This document shows positions 18,992-26,715 of a stretch of 50,539 bases of DNA, in pieces. The DNA is from JAXGTD01 sp040775095. GTDB lineage: Bacteria > Pseudomonadota > Gammaproteobacteria > Chromatiales > Chromatiaceae. Below the pieces are notes generated by a model that saw only the letters and a program-made list of their open reading frames with translations, was not told the origin of the DNA and searched no databases. The stretch is taken from the NCBI GenBank assembly GCA_040775095.1, contig JAXGTD010000013.1, positions 1-50,539 on the forward strand. The letters are read 5' to 3'. Made by a program: the position numbers and the translations under genes. Within the stretch, counting starts at the first letter, position 1. Every line of letters starts with the position of its first letter.

Positions 18992-19105
18992 CGGCAATAC
19001 TTGTGATCGATTGGTTGATTCGGCTGGACGACCCCACGCACCGGCGGTGGCGGAACAGCAGGATAATTCGGGCCGGACAACGGCGCCAGGAAAACGCGAA
19101 GTTGA

Positions 19106-19150
19106 CGAAACGCCGATCGAAGGCGTTTTCCGCCCCGGCCATGGCCTGGC
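19106..19150 (-). repeat. Dispersed multi-hairpin element, copy D (3' part)
   Basis: A short minus-strand copy in the 158-base gap between folK and panB, ending at the folK stop codon. It contains CCATGGCC followed by the hairpin GAAAACGCC / GGCGTTTC. It aligns with the ends of copies A (5294-5332) and C (28648-28684): all three read CCATGGCC, a GC-rich six-base stretch, then a GAAACG...CGTTTC or CGTCTC arm pair. Confidence 0.6.
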
Positions 19151-19698
19151 TAACCCGGCATCGGCGTGGCCGACAGCCTGGCGTCCGGCGCCAGTGGCTC
19201 GATGCCGCCGCCTGGAAGCGCCGCGAGCAGCTCGCGGAGCGTCCCGCGACCGGGTACGACGAGCCCGGATTCCGCCACCTCCGCCAGCGGCACCAGCACG
19301 AAGCCACGCCGATGCATCTGGGGATGCGGCAGGTGCAACCCTGGCACGTTGAGGCATCGATTTCCGAAGAGCAGGATGTCCAGATCCAGCGTACGCGGCC
19401 CCCAACGGCGTCCGTCGCGGATGCGGCCATGGGATCGTTCGATGGCCTGCAACGCGGCGAGCAGCGCCATCGGCTCCAACCCGGTCTCGATGCGAACCGC
19501 GGCATTCACGAAATCGGGCTGGTCCGGCGGCCCCACCGGCGCCGTACGGTATAGGCGCGAGTGGGCGAGGACGCGGCTGAGCGGCAGCCTCTGCAGGTCC
19601 AGGAAGGCCTGCTGTACCTGGCGCACCGGATCGGCCAGATTTGCGCCGAGACCAATGTAGGCACATTCAAGCGACGGGCCCTGACCAGCCACGGGCAT
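19150..19698 (-). CDS. folK: Hydroxymethyldihydropterin pyrophosphokinase
   Basis: A 182-residue HPPK that transfers pyrophosphate from ATP to hydroxymethyldihydropterin in folate synthesis. It has the N-terminal YIGLGANLADP, the middle PDQPDFVNAAVRIETGLEP, and the signature GPRTLDLDILLFG with the two Mg-binding Asp. HPQMHRRGFVLVPLAEV is also typical. Its ATG overlaps the TGA of pcnB (ATGA), so the two are translationally coupled, a common gammaproteobacterial order. The C-terminus is somewhat longer than in E. coli (159 residues). Confidence 0.95.
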   Translation of the reverse strand: MPVAGQGPSLECAYIGLGANLADPVRQVQQAFLDLQRLPLSRVLAHSRLYRTAPVGPPDQPDFVNAAVRIETGLEPMALLAALQAIERSHGRIRDGRRWGPRTLDLDILLFGNRCLNVPGLHLPHPQMHRRGFVLVPLAEVAESGLVVPGRGTLRELLAALPGGGIEPLAPDARLSATPMPG

Positions 19699-21119
19699 CA
19701 GTCACCACCGCCCGACGGCGCCATGCCGGGGCCCGGGGCGGCGTCGTCGCGCGGCTTGCGCTTGCGCCGCCGACGGCGCTTGGCGCCACCGGTCATATGC
19801 AACCGCTCGCCGGAGTCCACCTCCTGGAAGCGGGTCCACCACTGCGCGACCTCCATCTCGACCTCGCCGGCCTCCGCGCGCAGGAGCAGGAAATCATAGG
19901 CCGCGCGAAACCGTGGATGGCCCACCAGCGCCAGCGGCCGCTTGCCCTGGCGGCGTTCCAGACGTGGCTGCATCGCCCATATCTCGCGCATCGGCAGACC
20001 GAAGCGCTTGGGGATGGCGACGCGCTGCTGCTGGCGCCCGGCAATCTCGCCAGAGGCAATAAGCATGGCCTCGATCCACGACTTGCCCTGGTCGAGCAGC
20101 TCGTGATAACGCAACCTCACCGGCTCCCACAACAGGACCGCAAACAGGAACGGCGGCGCCACCGGTTTGCCCTCTTGCACCCGGCGGTCCGTATTGTCCA
20201 GGCCACGGCTGACGAAGGTGATCGGGAACGCGTGCTCCTCGCGCGCGAGCGCCGCCTCGGTGTCGGGAAACAGCTCCGAGAACAGCCCGTAGTGGCGCAG
20301 CTTTTCAAACGCCAGCAGGGCATACCCGGAGTGGAACAGCTTCAGGACCTCTTCGAACAGACGCGCCGGCGCGATCTCGCGCAGGGTCGGCGCCAGGGCC
20401 GCCAACGGCGCCTCGCAGGCCGGATCGATCAGGAAGCCAAGCTTGCAGGCGAAACGCACCGCGCGGATCATCCGCACCGGGTCCTCACGGTAGCGCCCAT
20501 GCGCATCGTCGCCGATCAGTCGCAGACGCCCCTCGCGGATGTCGAGCAGCCCACCGGCGTAATCGACCACCGAGAAATCGTCGATGTTGTAATACAGCGC
20601 GTTGATCGTGAAATCCCGGCGCAGCGCATCTTCCGCGATGCTGCCGTAGACGTTGTCGCGCACGATCATACCGTTCTCGATCTGACGGTCGCCGTCCTCG
20701 GCCCCGGGGTTGAAGCCACGAAAGGTCGCCACCTCGATGATCTCGCGACCAAAATGCACGTGGGCCAGCCGAAAGCGCCGACCGATCAGTCGGCAATTGC
20801 GAAATACCCCCCGCACCTCTTCCGGCGTCGCGTCCGTGGCGATGTCGAAATCCTTCGGCTCACGCCCGAGCAGCAGATCGCGTACGCCGCCGCCAACCAG
20901 GTAGGCCTGGTGGCCGCTCTGCCTCAAACGGTAGAGGACCTTGAGCGCGTTCGGGCTGATGTTCGCGCGCGAGATGCTGTGGCCATCGCGGGGGACGATC
21001 AGCGGTGTGGGGAGGGTCGGTTGATGCAAGTGGCCTCGGCGTCCTTCGACGATGCTGGTTGATCGCCGCGGCAGGATGGCGACATATGGACAGGCCTCGG
21101 AACCGAGACCCAAAAACAC
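19698..21119 (-). CDS. pcnB: Poly(A) polymerase I
   Basis: A 473-residue class II nucleotidyltransferase that adds 3' A tails to RNA and so marks it for decay. The catalytic motif is LVGGGVRDLLLGREPKDFDIA, followed by RNCRLIGRRFRLAHVHFG and RRDFTINALYYN; the extra RRFRLAHV stretch separates PcnB from CCA-adding enzymes. The C-terminus is an Arg/Lys tail, which probably binds RNA. The start is uncertain: the longest frame opens with GTG at 21119, but a TTG at 21029 preceded by GAGG would give an N-terminus closer to E. coli PcnB. folK follows with an ATGA overlap. Confidence 0.95.
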   Translation of the reverse strand: MFLGLGSEACPYVAILPRRSTSIVEGRRGHLHQPTLPTPLIVPRDGHSISRANISPNALKVLYRLRQSGHQAYLVGGGVRDLLLGREPKDFDIATDATPEEVRGVFRNCRLIGRRFRLAHVHFGREIIEVATFRGFNPGAEDGDRQIENGMIVRDNVYGSIAEDALRRDFTINALYYNIDDFSVVDYAGGLLDIREGRLRLIGDDAHGRYREDPVRMIRAVRFACKLGFLIDPACEAPLAALAPTLREIAPARLFEEVLKLFHSGYALLAFEKLRHYGLFSELFPDTEAALAREEHAFPITFVSRGLDNTDRRVQEGKPVAPPFLFAVLLWEPVRLRYHELLDQGKSWIEAMLIASGEIAGRQQQRVAIPKRFGLPMREIWAMQPRLERRQGKRPLALVGHPRFRAAYDFLLLRAEAGEVEMEVAQWWTRFQEVDSGERLHMTGGAKRRRRRKRKPRDDAAPGPGMAPSGGGD

Positions 21120-21155
21120 CGCGGCAGTGACTGGTGCGCCGAGCTCAAGGGACGC

Positions 21156-21183
21156 TTGAGGCCGCGCGCGAATCGCGTATAAT
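21156..21183 (+). promoter_or_regulatory. Sigma-70 promoter of tRNA-Glu
   Basis: A perfect -10 box TATAAT at 21178-21183 and a -35 box TTGAGG at 21156-21161 with a 16-base spacer. Start of transcription would be near 21190, about 14 bases before the mature tRNA end. Confidence 0.75.
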
Positions 21184-21203
21184 ACGCGCTTCTCGCCGAT
21201 CCC

Positions 21204-21278
21204 GCTCCCTTCGTCTAACGGTTAGGACGCTGGCCTCTCACGTCGGTAACAGGGGTTCGAATCCCCTAGGGAGCGCCA
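21204..21278 (+). tRNA. tRNA-Glu (anticodon CTC)
   Basis: A full cloverleaf of 75 bases with encoded CCA. The acceptor stem is GCTCCCT / AGGGAGC and the T arm is AGGGG-TTCGAAT-CCCCT. The anticodon arm loop CTCTCAC places CTC at positions 34-36. The body closely follows bacterial tRNA-Glu, including TCGTCTAACGG in the D arm. It has its own promoter and is followed by an intrinsic terminator. Confidence 0.96.
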
Positions 21279-21332
21279 ATCACAGGCGCGCATCGCGCCA
21301 CTCACCAGCTCTTGCGTGGGTCCGTGGACGAA

Positions 21333-21355
21333 GGCCAGCGCCTTTCTGGCTTTTT
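21333..21355 (+). terminator. Intrinsic terminator after tRNA-Glu
   Basis: A hairpin GCCAG / CTGGC with a 7-base loop (21334-21350) is followed directly by five T. It ends the tRNA-Glu transcript before the TSUP permease gene. Confidence 0.75.
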
Positions 21356-21411
21356 AAGACTGGCGTCCTTACACACGGGACCATCCAGTCAGCGGTGACT
21401 GACCCCTCGTC

Positions 21412-22161
21412 GTGTCCCTCCCAGATCACTCGAGCCTGATTCTCCTGGTCGCCGTCTTGGCGGGCCTGGTTCAGGGCCTTGCCGGATTCGGCTCCGCCCT
21501 GGTCGCACTGCCGCTGCTCGCGCTGATGCTCCCGGTGCAGACCGTGGTACCACTGATGGCACTCACCGGCGTTGCCCTCTCCGCGTTCAACCTGTTGCAC
21601 CTGCACCAGTCGGTGCGCGTCGCTCCCATCCTCCCGCTGCTCGGCGGCTATCTGGTCGGCACGCCCATTGGCCTGCTGCTACTGAGTCGGGCCCCGGCGC
21701 CCGTGGTCCTTGGTCTGCTCGGCCTGACCATCTCCGGCTATGCACTGTTCGCGATGGCGGGGCGACAACCGGAGCGCGGCTGGCTGCGCGAGCAGCGTTT
21801 CGCGATCGGAACCGTCTCCGGCGCGCTCGGGGCCGCGTTCAGCACCAACGGTCCGCCCGTCATCCTGCACGTGGCGGCCCACCGAGACTGGGACGCCGAT
21901 CGACAGAAGGCGGCACTGACGCTGTTTTTTCTTGTCTCAGGCGCTATCACCGCGGCAGCCCATGCCGCCAGTGGCTTGGTCACCCGGGAGATACTCGCGC
22001 TCTGGCTGTTGTGCCTGCCCGCGCTGCTCGGCGGAACCCTGGTTGGCATCGGTCTTTACCGCAAGCTGGGGGCGCACGACTACCGCCGACTGGTCTACGC
22101 GCTGGTACTGGTCACGGGGATGGTGCTGGCGCTGCGCGCCGGCTATGGCATGCTCGCTTGA
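21412..22161 (+). CDS. TSUP family permease (TauE/SafE)
   Basis: A 249-residue membrane protein with about eight hydrophobic segments. The start is GTG at 21412. The two repeated family motifs are visible: GLAGFGSALVALPLL near residue 25 and ALGAAFSTNGPPVILHVAA near residue 140. Members export or import small anions such as sulfite, sulfoacetate or thiosulfate across the inner membrane; the substrate here is unknown. It stands alone, after the tRNA-Glu terminator and before a divergent-function YkuD gene in the same direction with a 134-base gap. Confidence 0.85.
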   Translation: MSLPDHSSLILLVAVLAGLVQGLAGFGSALVALPLLALMLPVQTVVPLMALTGVALSAFNLLHLHQSVRVAPILPLLGGYLVGTPIGLLLLSRAPAPVVLGLLGLTISGYALFAMAGRQPERGWLREQRFAIGTVSGALGAAFSTNGPPVILHVAAHRDWDADRQKAALTLFFLVSGAITAAAHAASGLVTREILALWLLCLPALLGGTLVGIGLYRKLGAHDYRRLVYALVLVTGMVLALRAGYGMLA

Positions 22162-22295
22162 GCGGGCCCGCCGGCCGGGCGCCAACGGCTTGTCCCATCG
22201 GAAGAAAGCGTTCGTTGGCTTTGATCCGAAACCCGGCGATCGGTTATCTTTTCGGCCCAAGTGTCCAGCGCACCCCCAAATGTGGATTGCTCCAG

Positions 22296-23510
22296 ATGAA
22301 AACGCACAAACAACCGATGCCCGGTGGGCTTCGACCCGCCTTGCCCGCGGGCATCACGCTGATCCTCGCGGCCCTGCTTGCGACGCTGCCCGGCTGCGCG
22401 CAGCTCATGTCGCACCTGCCCAAGTCGCAAGCCGTCGCGGCAGAGCCCACCTCGGAGCCGGAGGCGGCACCGGAGCCGGAACCGATCCCGGCGGCTCAGG
22501 AAACCGAGAAGCCTGGTCAACTCTACGACTGGAACGGTGACGGTCGCAGCGTGACGCGCATCGTGATCGACACCAACGAGCAGAAGGCGCGCTTCTACGA
22601 CGGGTCGGAGCAGATCGGCTGGACCACGGTCGCAACCGGCGTCTCCGGCCACCCAACGCCCACTGGCGAGTTCGAGGTCCTCGAGAAGATCGCGGACAAG
22701 CGCTCCAACCTCTATGGACGCATCTACAACAGCGGCGGCGCGGTCGTGAAGCGCGATGCCAAGATCGGCCGCGACAGCGTGCCGCCGGGCGGGCGTTTCG
22801 TCGGCGCGAGTATGCCCAACTTCATGCGCATCACCTACGACGGCATCGGCCTGCACGCCGGGCCGATCCCTCGCCCGGGTCGCCCGGCCTCGCATGGCTG
22901 CATCCGTTTGCCCAGACAGTTCGCGTCCGCTGTCTACAAGCACGTGCCGCACGGCACGCCGGTGACCGTGGTCGGAAGCGGGCCAAGCTACGGAAACTAT
23001 GCTGAACGGGTCCGCGTCGAGCAGGCCGAGGCCGAGGCCCGCCGGGTAGCCGCCGCGGCAGCCACGGACGTCGCTACCCTGGGTGGCGGGACCGACGCGG
23101 CTGGCGACATCGGGTCCCGACCCGGTGCCACCGCTGGTCCCGGCGTGAGCCCGGTGGCCACCACTGGCCCCGCGCCCGGCCCGATCGCCCCCACCGATGC
23201 CGAAGCGAGCCCCAGCGCCGCCCCGGCGCCCGACGCCGACGCACAGGCCGCTATCTCCCAGCCGCTGGAGGTACCGGCCCCCGGGGGCGCACCTGGTGGC
23301 GAGCCTGCCCAGACGCCTTCCCTGACCCCGATCGAACCCGACCCAGGTCCGATGCCGGCGGAGGAAGAAGAAGACAGCTCCTACTACTACGGACCGCCGG
23401 TCCCTCCCTCCTACCCACCGTCGGTCCCGCCGCTGCACTACGTCCCCCCGGCCCCGCCGCCGGACCTGCGCTCCGCCAACGCGCGGCACGCCTCGGCCAT
23501 CGCGGGCTGA
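22296..23510 (+). CDS. YkuD L,D-transpeptidase lipoprotein
   Basis: A 404-residue envelope enzyme. The start at 22296 gives a lipoprotein signal with lipobox LPGC (Cys34). Residues about 85-230 form the YkuD domain with the catalytic set H187 (GLHAGP) and SHGCIR (S199, H200, C202, R204). It would crosslink peptidoglycan through meso-diaminopimelate or attach a protein to it. A short Glu/Pro/Ala linker (45-70) precedes the domain. The C-terminal 150 residues are Pro/Ala/Gly-rich and low complexity with a SSYYYGPP segment, longer than in most relatives. A downstream start would lose the lipobox. Confidence 0.88.
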   Translation: MKTHKQPMPGGLRPALPAGITLILAALLATLPGCAQLMSHLPKSQAVAAEPTSEPEAAPEPEPIPAAQETEKPGQLYDWNGDGRSVTRIVIDTNEQKARFYDGSEQIGWTTVATGVSGHPTPTGEFEVLEKIADKRSNLYGRIYNSGGAVVKRDAKIGRDSVPPGGRFVGASMPNFMRITYDGIGLHAGPIPRPGRPASHGCIRLPRQFASAVYKHVPHGTPVTVVGSGPSYGNYAERVRVEQAEAEARRVAAAAATDVATLGGGTDAAGDIGSRPGATAGPGVSPVATTGPAPGPIAPTDAEASPSAAPAPDADAQAAISQPLEVPAPGGAPGGEPAQTPSLTPIEPDPGPMPAEEEEDSSYYYGPPVPPSYPPSVPPLHYVPPAPPPDLRSANARHASAIAG

Positions 23511-23625
23511 GGGCGGCGGCCGCGATGGCCGATTCGCGGCCCCTGGCCGGCGGGAGCGATCGGCCAGGCTGACGGTTCGATCGGGCATCCCATCATCGCG
23601 CCAGACACACCGCCTGGCTGGCAGA

Positions 23626-24756
23626 TCAGTCCATCAGCGCGACGCTCTTGACCTGCGCGAAGAGGCGGTCGCCCGGCGTGAGCTCAAGCACATCGCGCGA
23701 GCGACGAGTGATCCGCGCGAGCAGCGGGGTCTCACCACCATCGCCGATGCACAGCCGCACCAAGACCTGAGCGGCGCCCATGTCGTTCATTTCCATGACC
23801 CGCGCCGGCAGGACGTTGAGAATGCTCGTCACACCGGGCCGCTCCAGCGCCAGGCTCACGTCGCGGGCATGGATGCGTACCCGCACCCCGGCACCGATTG
23901 GCCTCTCGAGCCGGGCCACCGCCAGACGGCCCCCGGCGATACGCACCTCGCTGAGGTGATAGACATCGTCGTGGCCGCTGACCACCGCGTCGATGACCGA
24001 CGCGGCCTCGTCGTCGCTCGCGAGCGGCAGGTCCAGGCGGCTCATCAGCTCGGCGACCGGACCGTTGGCGAGCGCGCGGCCAGAATCCAGCAGCACCAGC
24101 TGATCGGCCAGACGCGCGACCTCGTCGGGAGAATGGCTGACGTACAGGACCGGGATCCTCAGCGCATCGTGCAGTCGCTCCAGATACGGCAGGATGTCCT
24201 GCTTGCTGCGGTGATCGAGGGCCGACAACGGCTCGTCCATCAACAGCAGCTTGGGACTGGTCAGCAGCGCGCGCGCCATGGCCACGCGCTGGCGCTCGCC
24301 ACCGGAGAGCCCCGCCGGCGCACGCGCGAGCAGCTGCCGGATACCGAGCAGGTGCACGACCTCGTCGAATCCCACCTGCTGCTCCGCGGCGGAGATCCGC
24401 TTGAATCCGTACTCGAGATTCCGCCGAACCGACAGGTGCGGAAACAGACTCGGCTCCTGAAACACGTAGCCGATCTGGCGCTTGTGGGTCGGCACGAACA
24501 GGGCGCGCGCATCGTCTTGCCAGAGCTCGCCATTCAGACGGCAGTGCCCGGCCGCGCGTTCGAGGCCGGCCACGCAGCGCAGGATGCTCGTCTTCCCACA
24601 GCCGGAGCGACCGAACAGCGCCGTGATCCCCCGCGCGGGCATGCGCAGATCCACATCCAATCGAAAGCCACCCCGATCCAGGGTGAATGCAAAGGCCAGC
24701 TCAGCGGAGGGTTCGCCGAGCGCCCCCACGCGGCAGTCGGTGCGCCCCTCAGTCAT
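23626..24756 (-). CDS. modC: Molybdate ABC transporter ATP-binding protein
   Basis: A 376-residue ATPase energising molybdate import. Walker A reads FGRSGCGKTS, the signature LSGGERQRVAMARAL and Walker B LLLMDEPLSALD, followed by the switch His (YVSHSPDEV). After about residue 300 there is a Mop/TOBE domain (GVTSILNVLPARVMEMND) that binds oxyanion and is diagnostic for ModC. The start at 24756 overlaps the modB stop by 8 bases; an in-frame extension upstream runs through modB and is not used. It is the last gene of modABC. Confidence 0.95.
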   Translation of the reverse strand: MTEGRTDCRVGALGEPSAELAFAFTLDRGGFRLDVDLRMPARGITALFGRSGCGKTSILRCVAGLERAAGHCRLNGELWQDDARALFVPTHKRQIGYVFQEPSLFPHLSVRRNLEYGFKRISAAEQQVGFDEVVHLLGIRQLLARAPAGLSGGERQRVAMARALLTSPKLLLMDEPLSALDHRSKQDILPYLERLHDALRIPVLYVSHSPDEVARLADQLVLLDSGRALANGPVAELMSRLDLPLASDDEAASVIDAVVSGHDDVYHLSEVRIAGGRLAVARLERPIGAGVRVRIHARDVSLALERPGVTSILNVLPARVMEMNDMGAAQVLVRLCIGDGGETPLLARITRRSRDVLELTPGDRLFAQVKSVALMD

Positions 24757-25426
24757 GGCCGATCCGCTGCATCCGCTGCCCCAGGATGTACATGGCCAGG
24801 ACAACGATAAAGGCGAACAGGACCATACCGCCGGAGAGCCAATGGGCCTGAGTCCACTCCAGCGACTCGACGTGATCGTAGATCGCCACCGACATGACCC
24901 GGGTCTCACCGGGAATGCCCCCGCCAATCATCAACACCACGCCAAACTCGCCGACGGTGTGCGCAAACCCGAGGATGGCCCCGGATAGAATGCCAGGTCG
25001 CGCGAGCGGCAATGCCACGTCGAAAAAGCGCTCTCGGGGCGAGGCGCGCAGCGTCGCCGCCACCTCCATCGGACGCGTCCCAACCGCCTCGAACGCGTTG
25101 TGTACCGGCTGCACGACGAACGGCAGACTGTAGAGCACCGACGCCACCACGAGCCCGGCGAAGGTGAAGGGCAATGTTCCGAGGCCCAGGGAGCTCGTGA
25201 GCTCGCCCACCGGTCCGTGAGGACCGAGTAGCAGCAACAGATAGAAACCGAGCACCGTAGGCGGCAGCACCAGCGGCAGTGCCACCAGTGTCGCCACGAC
25301 ATGCTTGGCCCTGGAACGCGTCCGCGCGAGCCACCATGCGATCGGAATGCCGACGACCAACAGCACCGCGGTGGTCACGGCCGCCAGCTTCAGCGTCAGC
25401 CAGACCGGTTCGAGGTCCACGCCCAT
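24749..25426 (-). CDS. modB: Molybdate ABC transporter permease
   Basis: A 225-residue inner-membrane permease with five hydrophobic segments. The coupling EAA loop is VAATLRASPRERFFDVALPLARPGILSG, with the Gly spaced as in this family, and AHTVGEFGVVLMIGGGIPGETRV is the ModB-type loop after it. It passes molybdate delivered by ModA. It starts 4 bases after the modA stop and overlaps modC, so the three are one transcript. Confidence 0.95.
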   Translation of the reverse strand: MGVDLEPVWLTLKLAAVTTAVLLVVGIPIAWWLARTRSRAKHVVATLVALPLVLPPTVLGFYLLLLLGPHGPVGELTSSLGLGTLPFTFAGLVVASVLYSLPFVVQPVHNAFEAVGTRPMEVAATLRASPRERFFDVALPLARPGILSGAILGFAHTVGEFGVVLMIGGGIPGETRVMSVAIYDHVESLEWTQAHWLSGGMVLFAFIVVLAMYILGQRMQRIGHD

Positions 25427-25430
25427 GTCG

Positions 25431-26177
25431 TTACTCGACCCCGTAACCGTATTGCTTGACGACGGCGCGCGCGGCCGGGCCCTTCAGAAAATCGATCAGG
25501 GCCGCGGCGGCCTGATTCCCCCGCCCTCGTTGGAGCAGCACCCCGTCCTGGCGAATGGGCGCATAGAGCTCCTGCGGCGGTTCCCAGCGCGACCCATCCG
25601 AGTGTGCCGCGACCTGGGACAACGCGACGAACCCGAGCTGGGCATTACCCGTGAGCACGAACTGGTAGGTCTGGGTAATGCTGTCGCCGCGGACCAGCCT
25701 CGGCTCTACGCCTGCCTGCACGCCGCGCCCCCGGATCACCTCCATCGCCGCCGCGCCATAGGGCGCCGTCTTCGGGTTGGCGATCGCCAGCCGCTCGAAA
25801 TTGCCCGACCGCAACACCTCGCCCTGGTCATCGACCAAGGCCGGGTCGGCGCTCCACAGGACGAGCTTTCCGACCGCGTAGGTGAACGGCGCCCCGGCGC
25901 GACCGGCATCCGCGAGCAACCGCGGCCGTGTCTGATCGGCCGCGAGAAAGACGTCAAACGGCGCACCGTTTTCGATCTGGGCATAGAGCTTGCCGGTCGA
26001 GCCATAGCTCACCACCGCCTCGTGGCCCGTTTCCGCCGCAAAGTCGGCCGCGATCTGCCTCATTGCCGCGGTGAAGTTGGCCGCAACGGCCACCCTGACC
26101 TCCTCGGCATCGGCAGGGGGGGCCACAACAAGGGGTGTCACAACAAGAAGAGCGATCATCCAGGCAACGCGCATCAT
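25431..26177 (-). CDS. modA: Molybdate-binding periplasmic protein
   Basis: A 248-residue binding protein. The start at 26177 is preferred, with GAGGA upstream and a signal sequence MMRVAWMIALLVVTPLV that cleaves near ADA-EEV. The mature part has AVAANFTAAM near its N-terminus, SYGSTGKLYAQIENGAPFDVFLAAD with the oxyanion-contacting Ser residues, and ALSQVA later. It captures molybdate (or tungstate) for ModB. First gene of modABC, with a ModE-like operator about 110 bases upstream. Confidence 0.93.
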   Translation of the reverse strand: MMRVAWMIALLVVTPLVVAPPADAEEVRVAVAANFTAAMRQIAADFAAETGHEAVVSYGSTGKLYAQIENGAPFDVFLAADQTRPRLLADAGRAGAPFTYAVGKLVLWSADPALVDDQGEVLRSGNFERLAIANPKTAPYGAAAMEVIRGRGVQAGVEPRLVRGDSITQTYQFVLTGNAQLGFVALSQVAAHSDGSRWEPPQELYAPIRQDGVLLQRGRGNQAAAALIDFLKGPAARAVVKQYGYGVE

Positions 26178-26283
26178 GACAAGATGTCCTCGGGGCTCGA
26201 CTGCGCCGGCAGGCGGGAACCGCAATGAAACCTCCAGCGGCCTGCAGGCCGCCCCTGGGTTGGATCAGGCCCAGGGCCCTGGA

Positions 26284-26307
26284 CACGAGGTTGGCGACAA
26301 TATAACG
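26284..26307 (-). promoter_or_regulatory. Candidate ModE operator (Mo box) of modABC
   Basis: On the minus strand 26307-26291 reads CGTTATATTGTCGCCAA. From memory the E. coli modA operator begins CGTTATATTGTCGCC, an exact 15-base match; the second half-site (ACATAACG in E. coli) is poorly kept here (ACCTCGTG). The site is 107 bases before modA, the usual place for a molybdate-responsive repressor. No modE gene is in the window. Confidence 0.6.
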
Positions 26308-26715
26308 CTTCGCGCGTGCCGGTCGGGCGAATCTGCCCGGCGAGTCAAGAATCAAGCATTTTCCGCGCCACAAGTCATCCCACTCGGAAAAGGACGAGGT
26401 CGCCCGGGCTACGCACCCGATGAACCGAACCTGACTGTCGGAAACCGGACGCGGCGATCGGTCAACCTAGAAAGTGCAGCTGGACGGTCGCCAGGGTGGG
26501 TTCCGCGTGGTGTCCAGCAAGGCAGAACGAGGCGGAATCGTCATTCGATTCCAACGCGTTGTAACACGGCCGGGCGCCGCGCGGGGCGTGCCCTGGCGGC
26601 CGTAGCGCCCTTCACCTGGCGGGTGAGTCTCCAACGTCTCCAGAACGCGAACCAGCTCAGACGTTTGCATGGGCGGCTAAGCGGTCAACTGCTCTTTCTA
26701 GGGTGAACGTCGCGT
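26308..26715. other. Intergenic region between modA and the spermidine-synthase-like gene
   Basis: Beyond the Mo box, the gap has no convincing gene. A perfect hairpin GGAATCG / CGATTCC with a 5-base loop lies at 26534-26552 without a T run, so it is not an obvious terminator. An open frame crosses the region on the plus strand from within antisense modA, but shows no domain. Confidence 0.4.

Noticed and set aside
26071..26706. A 211-codon plus-strand frame upstream of the spermidine-synthase-like gene
   Set aside because: It begins antisense to modA, crosses the Mo box and has no domain.
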